From the NCBI RefSeq assembly GCF_900172375.1, contig NZ_FWFS01000008.1:62001-126000 (forward strand): a stretch of DNA of 64,000 bases, given 5' to 3'. Of the stretch, positions 8,230 to 15,621 are shown piece by piece. Positions within the stretch are counted from its first letter, which is position 1; every line of letters starts with the position of its first letter. The DNA is from Aquimixticola soesokkakensis (GTDB taxonomy: Bacteria; Pseudomonadota; Alphaproteobacteria; Rhodobacterales; Rhodobacteraceae). The notes beneath the pieces were generated by a model, which saw only the letters and a list, made by a program, of their open reading frames with translations, was not told the origin of the DNA and ran no database searches. Position numbers and translations under genes: made by a program.

Positions 8230-8340
8230 TGGCCCCTCGGTCATCGGTCTCAGGCAGGCACTTCAATCATCGCGTCGACTGCCGCTCAGCGGAACTCGAA
8301 AATCAATTCCCCTTGGGGATCGCCATCGAAGCTGTGCCAG

Positions 8341-8796
8341 TCAAGTCGGTCCGTGGGAGGGAAGGACCGCGAAATCCTTCTTTCCTTGGATCCAGAGCAG
8401 CAGTTCAGCCAGCGCCTGTTCTCGACTATCTCCTCGGAGTGCGCACTCCCATACAATGCCGACACGCCAGTTCGCGTTGTTCAGTGCGGTTGTCGCATTC
8501 CGATCACGCTCAATGTTCGCCGCGAACTTTGCAGCCCAGAAGTCTTGGTTCGACTTCGGTTCAGCTGCAAAGCGGCATCCTTCGTGACGGTGCCAGAAGC
8601 ACCCATGAACAAAAATGACGGCCCTGTAGCGGGCAAGGACGATGTCCGGACTTCCTGGGAGCTTTCGGACATCGAGGCGATATCGTAGTCCTTGTGCGTG
8701 GAGATACCGTCTGACCATCAGTTCCGGTCGGGTGTCCCTACGCCGGTTTGCTGCCATCATCCTGGACCTTACCTCAGGTGATACTGTATCGACCAT
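8341..8796 (-). CDS. vsr: Very short patch repair (Vsr-type) endonuclease
   Basis: A 151-residue protein covering the whole Vsr family length. Conserved elements: RSRMMAANRRRDTRPEL at the N-terminus, SPDIV with the catalytic Asp at position 51, and FVHGCFWHRH followed by Cys 74, giving the His/Cys zinc and active-site cluster. Later segments are FWAAKFAANIERD and WRVGIVWECAL. Vsr nicks 5' of T in T:G mismatches that arise when 5-methylcytosine deaminates, so it normally accompanies an m5C methyltransferase. Here it is divergent from one, with only 33 nt between start codons. GAGG lies 7 nt upstream of the ATG. In this gene context it could alternatively serve as a restriction nuclease. Confidence 0.93.
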   Translation of the reverse strand: MVDTVSPEVRSRMMAANRRRDTRPELMVRRYLHAQGLRYRLDVRKLPGSPDIVLARYRAVIFVHGCFWHRHEGCRFAAEPKSNQDFWAAKFAANIERDRNATTALNNANWRVGIVWECALRGDSREQALAELLLWIQGKKDFAVLPSHGPT

Positions 8797-8829
8797 GAAA
8801 TTGCCTCACGGGCCCCCTTTGCTCCTCTG

Positions 8830-10446
8830 ATGAAATGGTTCAATGTGCGACGAATGAAAGAAGCTTTCGGAATTGTTGACCTGTTCTCCGGGCCGGGCGG
8901 CCTTGGGGAGGGTTTTTGTGCATACGATGGACCGGGCGGTGGTTTCGAGATAGAAGTATCGGTTGAGAAGGATCCGGTGGCGCATGGAACGCTCAGGTTG
9001 CGTGCATTTCTCCGCCGCTTTGGGACTCAATTTCCGCCAGAATACATAGACTTCTTGAACAGTGGTGGTCCGGAACCGAATTGGTCGGAGCTCTATCCGA
9101 GACAATGGACCCTCGCCGAGCGAGAGGCGCTCAATCTCACGCTGGGCGAGCCTGAAACCACAAGGATATTGGACGAACGCATTGCCGATATTCGGCGACG
9201 GCGTGGTGATCGAATAATCCTGATAGGAGGTCCGCCTTGCCAAGCCTACTCGCTTGCTGGTCGCGGCCGAAAACCGAGTGATCTCGGATATGTGGCACAC
9301 GAAGAGAACCGCCATCTACTGTATCAGGAATACATCAGCGTCCTCAGGAAGTTGCGTCCTGCCGCTTTCGTCATGGAAAACGTCAAGGGGATGCTGTCCT
9401 CCAGCATCGAGAACCGCAAGGTCTTTGAATTGGTTACCGAAGACCTGAAGTCAGGCGGTGGTTCGGCGGAATATGTTCTATTTCCACTCGCCGGCGGTAA
9501 TGATGTCGTCCAAGACATCAAGCCGAGTGATTTTGTAGTTGCTGCGGATGACTACGGAGTTCCCCAAGCGCGTCACCGCGTGATTATAGTCGGTATTCGT
9601 CGCGACTTGATGCAAGAGTCTGAGGCGTTCTCGCCACCTCGGCTCGCCACCGTGGAGCGTAGAGCCACCGTTCAAGATGTGCTGCGCTCAATGCCGAAGC
9701 TTCGTAGTGGCATCAGTGCTCGGGGGGGTCATGTGGACGACTTGGCTGACTGGAGAAATATAGTAGCCGCCGGTGCCACAAAGATCGCGGCGATGCCGCA
9801 CGGTCTGGCAGGGAAGGTCGAAGAAAAATTCGTCGATGCCCTCGGTGCCGTCAATCGAGCCCACAAGATCGATGCTGTGAAACGCAAGGACACGGTCGGT
9901 GGCACGAAGTTGCCGGATACCTGCCCGGATGAACTCCGTCGATGGCTGGAAGACGGCCGCTTGACGCGGCTAACGCTCCATGAAACCCGCGGCCACATGG
10001 GAGGTGATCTCGAGAGGTATCTTTTCGCGTCATGTTGGGCCTCCGCTACGGGACGATCCCCAAAGGCAAGTGATTTTCCGGATGGTCTTGCGCCCAAGCA
10101 CGGCAACTGGAAATCAGGTAAGTTCAATGATCGCTTCCGGGTCCAGCCGTGGGACACCCCGTCTTCGACCGTGACCTGTCACCTGTCGAAAGACGGCCAC
10201 TACTTCATTCACCCTGATCCTGCACAGTGCCGCAGCATGACGGTGCGTGAAGCTGCGCGGTTGCAGACGTTTCCCGACAACTATTATTTCAGGGGGAACC
10301 GCGGCGAACAGTATATCCAAGTCGGAAATGCGGTTCCGCCATTCCTCTCCGCAAAGATAGCGAAAGCCCTGCATCCGGTTCTGGCGCAATTGGTTGATGG
10401 GCGCGCGCCCTTGCGCATCGGTGATCAGGTTGAGGTTATTGCGTGA
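8830..10446 (+). CDS. DNA (cytosine-5) methyltransferase of the island system
   Basis: A protein of 538 residues transferring methyl from SAM to C5 of cytosine in DNA. Motif I DLFSGPGGLGEGF is at 17-29, the catalytic loop GGPPCQAYS has Cys at 137, ENVKG is at 184-188, QARHR at 246-250, a target-recognition region lies at about 260-440, then motif IX (TVREAARLQTFPD) and motif X (IQVGNAVPP). The region between motif I and the PCQ loop is longer than usual. The ATG at 8830 lacks a clear ribosome site; an in-frame ATG at 8854 would start right before motif I and is a real alternative. The stop overlaps the next gene by 4 nt. It presumably marks self DNA for the downstream nuclease/ATPase genes. 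The target sequence is unknown. Confidence 0.95.
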   Translation: MKWFNVRRMKEAFGIVDLFSGPGGLGEGFCAYDGPGGGFEIEVSVEKDPVAHGTLRLRAFLRRFGTQFPPEYIDFLNSGGPEPNWSELYPRQWTLAEREALNLTLGEPETTRILDERIADIRRRRGDRIILIGGPPCQAYSLAGRGRKPSDLGYVAHEENRHLLYQEYISVLRKLRPAAFVMENVKGMLSSSIENRKVFELVTEDLKSGGGSAEYVLFPLAGGNDVVQDIKPSDFVVAADDYGVPQARHRVIIVGIRRDLMQESEAFSPPRLATVERRATVQDVLRSMPKLRSGISARGGHVDDLADWRNIVAAGATKIAAMPHGLAGKVEEKFVDALGAVNRAHKIDAVKRKDTVGGTKLPDTCPDELRRWLEDGRLTRLTLHETRGHMGGDLERYLFASCWASATGRSPKASDFPDGLAPKHGNWKSGKFNDRFRVQPWDTPSSTVTCHLSKDGHYFIHPDPAQCRSMTVREAARLQTFPDNYYFRGNRGEQYIQVGNAVPPFLSAKIAKALHPVLAQLVDGRAPLRIGDQVEVIA

Positions 10447-11930
10447 CAGATCACTTCGTTGAATCGGAAGTCACATATCAAGAGGTGCGCCCGAACGCTG
10501 GCGCGCTCATCGAAAGCCTCCGCGACATCGGCTACACGATGTCGAGCGCCTTGGCCGACATCGTCGACAATTCTTTGTCAGCCGACGCAACGAAGATCGC
10601 GATCAAAGTTGCGTCAGACCCCGACGACGCAGCAATTGGTATCATCGACAACGGCGTCGGGATGTCGGCGCCCGAATTGCTCGAAGCCATGCGCCCTGGT
10701 TCGCGCTCTCCGACTGAAGCGCGGGAAGCAGAGGATCTTGGTAGGTTCGGCCTCGGGCTGAAGACGGCGTCTTTCTCACAGTGCAGACGTCTGACTGTAG
10801 TCACCCGTCGCGAAAATGTCGTCTCCGTGGCGATTTGGGATTTGGACGTGGTGGTCGCCAAGAACGCCTGGGTTGTCGAAATACGCCCGTCGGCGGATGG
10901 CATCCGGTTCGCCGATCTCGTGGGGCATGAAGGCACACTCATTCTATGGGAAAAGCTCGATAGAGTTGGCTTGGAACTCGGAAGCCAGAACTTCCTGAGG
11001 GTCATGGACGAGGCCTCAAGGCATCTCGAGTTGGTGTTCCATCGTTTCATGAAATCGGAGAAAGGTCGGAAAGCAGTCTCGTTCGAGCTCAACGGACGGA
11101 ATCTCGTGCCGGTCGATCCCTTCGCGGAATGGCATGACGCAACTATCAGGCAGGCGGAAGACCGCCGCGTCGTGAATGGTAGCACGGTTACGATCCAGCC
11201 CTTCGTCCTGCCGCACCGAAACAAAGTGGATTCTGAAGTTGAATGGAAAAAGATGGGCCTTTGGGACGGCCACATGAAGTCGCAGGGCTTCTATCTATAT
11301 CGGAATAGACGTCTTATTCGTCACGCGACGTGGTTCCGGATGGCGCCTCAGCATCGTTTGACCCAGCTCGCCCGCGTGCGGATCGATATCGGCAACGAAA
11401 GCGACGCAGATTGGAAGATTGACGTGCTCAAGGCTTCGGCGTCGCCACCGCCTGCCATTCGAGATTATCTAAGAAAACTGATCGAGGGGCTCGGGGGGAA
11501 ATCGAAGCAGGTATATCGCAAGCGCGGCGCGAAGCTAACTGATGAGAACCCACTTCCGCTTTGGCAACGAACTAAAACAGACAACCGTATCAGCTACACA
11601 TTAAATGAAGATCACCCCATGGTCGCGGCATTTGCGGCGACCCTGACGGAAGATCAGGAAAACGCATTGGGTGGGATTTTGCGTCTGATTGCGGCGGGCC
11701 TGCCGATCGAAGCGCTGTATCATGACATGGCCGAAAATTACACGGACATCAGGCAAGAATGTCTCGATGAGGCAGAGATTCGGGTGAGTGGTCTCAAATT
11801 GATCGACCAACTTCGGAAAATGGGACACGATGACAGAGATATCATGGCGATGTTGAAGGTTGTTCCCCCATACGCCGGCAATGAACGAATAATTAGCGAA
11901 CTGTTGGATCAGCAAAAGGCGGGTAAATGA
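10443..11930 (+). CDS. GHKL ATPase (MORC/MutL-like) of the restriction module
   Basis: A protein of 495 residues starting with GTG in a GTGA overlap with the methyltransferase stop. The Bergerat-fold motifs are clear: N-box ALADIVDNSLSADA (about 36-49), G1 DNGVGM (69-74), and G2 GRFGLGLKTAS (100-110). A transducer-like region follows (SQGFYLYRNRRLIRHATWFRM, near 280-300), as in MutL/MORC proteins; the C-terminal third is helical and unassigned. Known relatives are ATP-driven dimerising clamps that remodel DNA-protein complexes. Iyer, Abhiman and Aravind (2008) described such paraMORC ATPases next to methylases, helicases and nucleases in prokaryotic restriction-modification loci. It overlaps the next gene by 4 nt. 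Confidence 0.9.
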   Translation: MTDHFVESEVTYQEVRPNAGALIESLRDIGYTMSSALADIVDNSLSADATKIAIKVASDPDDAAIGIIDNGVGMSAPELLEAMRPGSRSPTEAREAEDLGRFGLGLKTASFSQCRRLTVVTRRENVVSVAIWDLDVVVAKNAWVVEIRPSADGIRFADLVGHEGTLILWEKLDRVGLELGSQNFLRVMDEASRHLELVFHRFMKSEKGRKAVSFELNGRNLVPVDPFAEWHDATIRQAEDRRVVNGSTVTIQPFVLPHRNKVDSEVEWKKMGLWDGHMKSQGFYLYRNRRLIRHATWFRMAPQHRLTQLARVRIDIGNESDADWKIDVLKASASPPPAIRDYLRKLIEGLGGKSKQVYRKRGAKLTDENPLPLWQRTKTDNRISYTLNEDHPMVAAFAATLTEDQENALGGILRLIAAGLPIEALYHDMAENYTDIRQECLDEAEIRVSGLKLIDQLRKMGHDDRDIMAMLKVVPPYAGNERIISELLDQQKAGK

Positions 11931-14635
11931 ATATCCTCACTCTGGAGAACATTCGTGGCTTGATCCGGGATTTCATGATCGAGACCCACAGAACCGAAAA
12001 GGAACTGAGGGCTGAGATCGACAAATACAGACCATTGGCCCGTGCGGAGGTAACCAGCGACCAACTCTCCGAGCTTTATGACGACATGCGCATCCGTCAC
12101 GGCGTTCTAATCGAAACCGGAGCCGCACTTGTTGCACCTGGCTTCGAGCCTTGGTTCGATGCGAGACGTCGGCAGGAAACCGATTGGTTCTATTGGGACC
12201 GCTATCGGACGCAGCTTGCCAACTCAGGCTTCCCCGGACCTGTGTTGGAGGCGATGAATAAGAAAACCAACCAAGTCATTGAACTCTGCGGCGATCCGCG
12301 AGCCGACAGCCCCTTCGATCGCCGCGGCATGGTGATGGGAGATGTCCAAGCGGGCAAGACGGGCAACTATACTGCCCTTGTGAGCAAGGCCGCGGACGTC
12401 GGCTATAGGGTCATCATAATAATTGCAGGCATTCATGAAAACCTGCGAAGTCAGACGCAGACCCGGATAGACGAAGGGCTAATCGGGCGGAACAGTGACA
12501 TCTCACGGTTGGAGAATGCGCGGAACGACGGCTGGGTTGGTGTCGGCCTGATTGATCAATCGCGTGAACCAAGTGCCTTGACTACACGACAGGCGGATTT
12601 CCGGAAGGGGCAGGCTGATCAGCGCATTCCGCTCGTGAACATGGAAAAGGAACCTATCGTATTCGTCATCAAGAAGAACGCGAGCGTCCTGAAGAATTTC
12701 CTTACATGGCTGAAGGCCTCCAATCTGTCTCGTGGTGGCGGGACGATCGATCAACCCATGATCCTGATCGACGACGAAGCCGATAATGCCTCGATCAACG
12801 TGGCCAAGGGGCCTGAGGCGGTTTCTCGTATCAATGGTCAGATACGTTCACTTCTGAACCTCTTCAGCAAGAGCTCCTACGTCGCATTCACGGCTACACC
12901 TTTCGCCAATATTTTCATTGACCCAGATCTTCAGCATGAGGAGGCGGGGCGCGACCTCTTCCCTGAACATTTCCTTATAGCTTTGGATCGGCCTGGAAAT
13001 TATTACGGTGCCGAGAAGGTCTTCTTGGGCGAGCCTGATGAGCAAGCGGAGCGCCCCACGCGGGATATCGTGGACAATGAGCCCCATTTGCCGTTGAAGA
13101 TGCCGAAGGGGCATCAGGTCCGCGATCTTCCTGAGTCCCTGATGACCGCAATACGTGCCTTCATTATTTCGGGTGCTATCCGCGATCTTCGCGGTCAAGA
13201 TGACAAGCATCACTCAATGCTGGTGAACGTCTCGCATCTCACGTCGGTTCAGACCGATGTGGCGAACCTTATACGGCATCGTATGAACGATTTCATACTT
13301 CCGGCTTTGAACCTTCATTGTTTCCTCCCTCCGGATGAGGCCGAGAGCAACGCAGAAGTGGCTGCGATGAGGAAGGTATTCGACGACGAATATTCCGATT
13401 CGGAGGTGCTTTGGCAGGAAGTTTTGCCGGTGCTCAGCCGCGTGGCGGGACGCGCTGCCATATATGAGGTAAACAGCAAGTCAGGCGAGAAGCTTGAGTA
13501 TCCGAAAGTTAAGGATCCCGATAACGATCAAGTCACGGCGATAGCGGTCGGAGGGTATTCATTGTCTCGGGGGCTGACGCTCGAGGGACTGACCATCAGC
13601 TATTTCCTGAGAAATTCGAAGGCCTACGACACGCTTTTGCAAATGGCCCGTTGGTTTGGTTATCGCCCGGACTACGAAGACCTCTGCCGGGTATGGATCA
13701 AGGACGAGGCTCGCCGCTGGTATGCCCATATCGCCGAGGCGTCCGAGGAATTGCGGCAAGATTTGCGCTACATGGCCGGGACCGGAGCGAGTCCGCGAGA
13801 CTTCGGCTTGCGTGTCCAGCGTCATCCGTCAGCATTGGAGGTGACCGCGCGGAACAAGGCCGGAACCGGTCAGGAAGTGATAGTCGAGGTAAGTCTCTCT
13901 CGCAGCCGCATCGAGACGACCGTGATCCATGACAACCATCCTGGCACTGAAGCCGAGGAAAATCGGCAGGCGGCGATCCGTCTGTATGGCCGCCTGGCAG
14001 GCCGCCCCTTCGACATGGATGGCGAAAGCATGGTCTTCACGGGTGTGTCTACGGAGATCGTGAAGGACTATCTTCAGGATTTCCGAAACCATAGGGATGC
14101 CGAACGAACGCAAACCGACCCCGTCATCCGATACATCGAAGAACGCGAGGACGAAAACCTCGATTCATGGGACGTTGTGTTTGTCGGTAGTGAAAAGGCG
14201 GACGCTGCCAACTGGGAAGGCTTCGGATTCCCCTTCCGCATCCAGACCCGGACGCCAGCTTCTCGCGAGGATGGTAAGGTGATCGCGACCAGCCGGAGGT
14301 TTTCATCGCGCGGGGTGGTCCGGTTCGGCATGGAGGACGCGGCCTTGGAGCAAGTCAGAGAGGAAGCCGCAGCGGAAGGCACGAAGAACATCGCGGACAG
14401 TGCATACTTGGCCAAACGGCGTCGGCCTATTCTGGCCATTCACGTAATGGCGCTGATTGACCGAGTAACACAAGAATTGGCTGAGGGGCCGCCAGTTACG
14501 GCATGGACAATCGGCTTCCCGACGTCTGAGAAGAAGGGAAAGACCGTCAGCTACCAAGTAAATACGATCTGGTGGCAACAGAACCGTGGCGAGATCGATG
14601 AAGAAGTGGGTGAGGCCCTTGACCGGGAAGAGTAA
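11927..14635 (+). CDS. Z1-domain superfamily II ATPase/putative endonuclease
   Basis: A protein of 902 residues. The P-loop is VMGDVQAGKTGNY (about 136-148); Walker B is ILIDDEADNAS (about 280-290); motif III is FTATPFANIF (about 321-330). GGYSLSRGLTLEGLT and LLQMARWFGYRPDYEDLCRV complete a superfamily II helicase-like core with the Z1 domain. The family is predicted to translocate on or remodel DNA in restriction systems, and Z1 proteins are often annotated as endonucleases. I see no separate nuclease motif that I would call with confidence. The ATGA overlap with the GHKL gene implies coupled translation and a likely complex. Confidence 0.9.
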   Translation: MNILTLENIRGLIRDFMIETHRTEKELRAEIDKYRPLARAEVTSDQLSELYDDMRIRHGVLIETGAALVAPGFEPWFDARRRQETDWFYWDRYRTQLANSGFPGPVLEAMNKKTNQVIELCGDPRADSPFDRRGMVMGDVQAGKTGNYTALVSKAADVGYRVIIIIAGIHENLRSQTQTRIDEGLIGRNSDISRLENARNDGWVGVGLIDQSREPSALTTRQADFRKGQADQRIPLVNMEKEPIVFVIKKNASVLKNFLTWLKASNLSRGGGTIDQPMILIDDEADNASINVAKGPEAVSRINGQIRSLLNLFSKSSYVAFTATPFANIFIDPDLQHEEAGRDLFPEHFLIALDRPGNYYGAEKVFLGEPDEQAERPTRDIVDNEPHLPLKMPKGHQVRDLPESLMTAIRAFIISGAIRDLRGQDDKHHSMLVNVSHLTSVQTDVANLIRHRMNDFILPALNLHCFLPPDEAESNAEVAAMRKVFDDEYSDSEVLWQEVLPVLSRVAGRAAIYEVNSKSGEKLEYPKVKDPDNDQVTAIAVGGYSLSRGLTLEGLTISYFLRNSKAYDTLLQMARWFGYRPDYEDLCRVWIKDEARRWYAHIAEASEELRQDLRYMAGTGASPRDFGLRVQRHPSALEVTARNKAGTGQEVIVEVSLSRSRIETTVIHDNHPGTEAEENRQAAIRLYGRLAGRPFDMDGESMVFTGVSTEIVKDYLQDFRNHRDAERTQTDPVIRYIEEREDENLDSWDVVFVGSEKADAANWEGFGFPFRIQTRTPASREDGKVIATSRRFSSRGVVRFGMEDAALEQVREEAAAEGTKNIADSAYLAKRRRPILAIHVMALIDRVTQELAEGPPVTAWTIGFPTSEKKGKTVSYQVNTIWWQQNRGEIDEEVGEALDREE

Positions 14636-15617
14636 CGATCCGTGGTCGGGTATCCCGGCATCGCCTCCCGGTCCGCGCTTGAACGGGCGTCTGGTCGCAG
14701 AAAGCAGACCTTGGGAAGTTTTTCGCGCGCTTGACCATCTCGGCCGACGCATCTTGTTTCTCATCCATACACGTGCCTCATTCTCCAGGATCGCACTACC
14801 CAAAATTGCAGGCCTTGAGGTTGAGGCGCGGGTGAGAGGCGAGGACGACAAGGGCATCTTATCTGTAACATTGGAGAATGCCGACGACGCGGACATCTTC
14901 ACCCGTTTCACGGATGACATCATCGAAACGGTTGCCGCAGCTCACGATGAGCAGGCCGCGGTCCAGTCCTTTCTTGGTCGGACTTGGAAATGGCACGCTT
15001 TGCTCAAGGGCGCCAGAAAACCGACATTGAGCCGAGAAGTGCAGTTGGGCTTGATTGGCGAGTTGTGGACACTCTTAAATGTCATTGCGCCCTCAAAGGG
15101 ACTCGTCACGGCGGTCTCGGGATGGCGTGGCTCCCAACGTGCGCCGAAGGATTTCGAGCTGTCAGACCTGTGCATAGAATGCAAAGCGCGTGGCGCGGCC
15201 TCGCGCAACAAGGTCCGGATCACGTCAGAACACCAGCTTGACGATGTGTCCGGTCATAAATTGGCGCTACTCGTCCACACGTTTGCATCCGTCAGTAAGG
15301 AAGATGTCGGCGCTCTCGATTTATTCGAGATAGTTGGGCAGTTACGCTCTGCAATTGAAACAGACGCACCGCAAGCGTCGGAGGTGTTTGAAGCGTCGCT
15401 CGAAGAGACGGGCTATGACGATACTCACGAATATGACGTGGTCGTTCAGCACAGGGCTTTCGACGCCTACCGAGTTGAAAAAGGCTTTCCCAGGATCGTT
15501 CCCGGTGCTTTCCCGGATGGCCCGATCGAAGTGGCCTATGATCTTCCTCTCGCTGACCTTAGTCCATTTCGCCTGAGCGAACGCGACTTCGATGACTTGC
15601 TTTCGGGTAAGGCCTGA
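14598..15617 (+). CDS. PD-(D/E)XK motif protein (DUF4420 type), putative restriction nuclease
   Basis: About 339 residues. The predicted catalytic signature is a Glu in LGLIGELWTL, Asp in PKDFEL, then an E-x-K in LCIECKAR, the order expected for a PD-(D/E)XK nuclease. DUF4420 proteins with this motif recur in Z1/GHKL/AIPR loci. The start is uncertain: GTG 14586, ATG 14598 and GTG 14607 are in frame and all overlap the end of the Z1 gene; I chose the ATG (38-nt overlap). It is the best candidate for the DNA-cutting subunit. The stop is 4 nt before the AIPR start. Confidence 0.85.
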   Translation: MKKWVRPLTGKSNDPWSGIPASPPGPRLNGRLVAESRPWEVFRALDHLGRRILFLIHTRASFSRIALPKIAGLEVEARVRGEDDKGILSVTLENADDADIFTRFTDDIIETVAAAHDEQAAVQSFLGRTWKWHALLKGARKPTLSREVQLGLIGELWTLLNVIAPSKGLVTAVSGWRGSQRAPKDFELSDLCIECKARGAASRNKVRITSEHQLDDVSGHKLALLVHTFASVSKEDVGALDLFEIVGQLRSAIETDAPQASEVFEASLEETGYDDTHEYDVVVQHRAFDAYRVEKGFPRIVPGAFPDGPIEVAYDLPLADLSPFRLSERDFDDLLSGKA

Positions 15618-15621
15618 CGAA

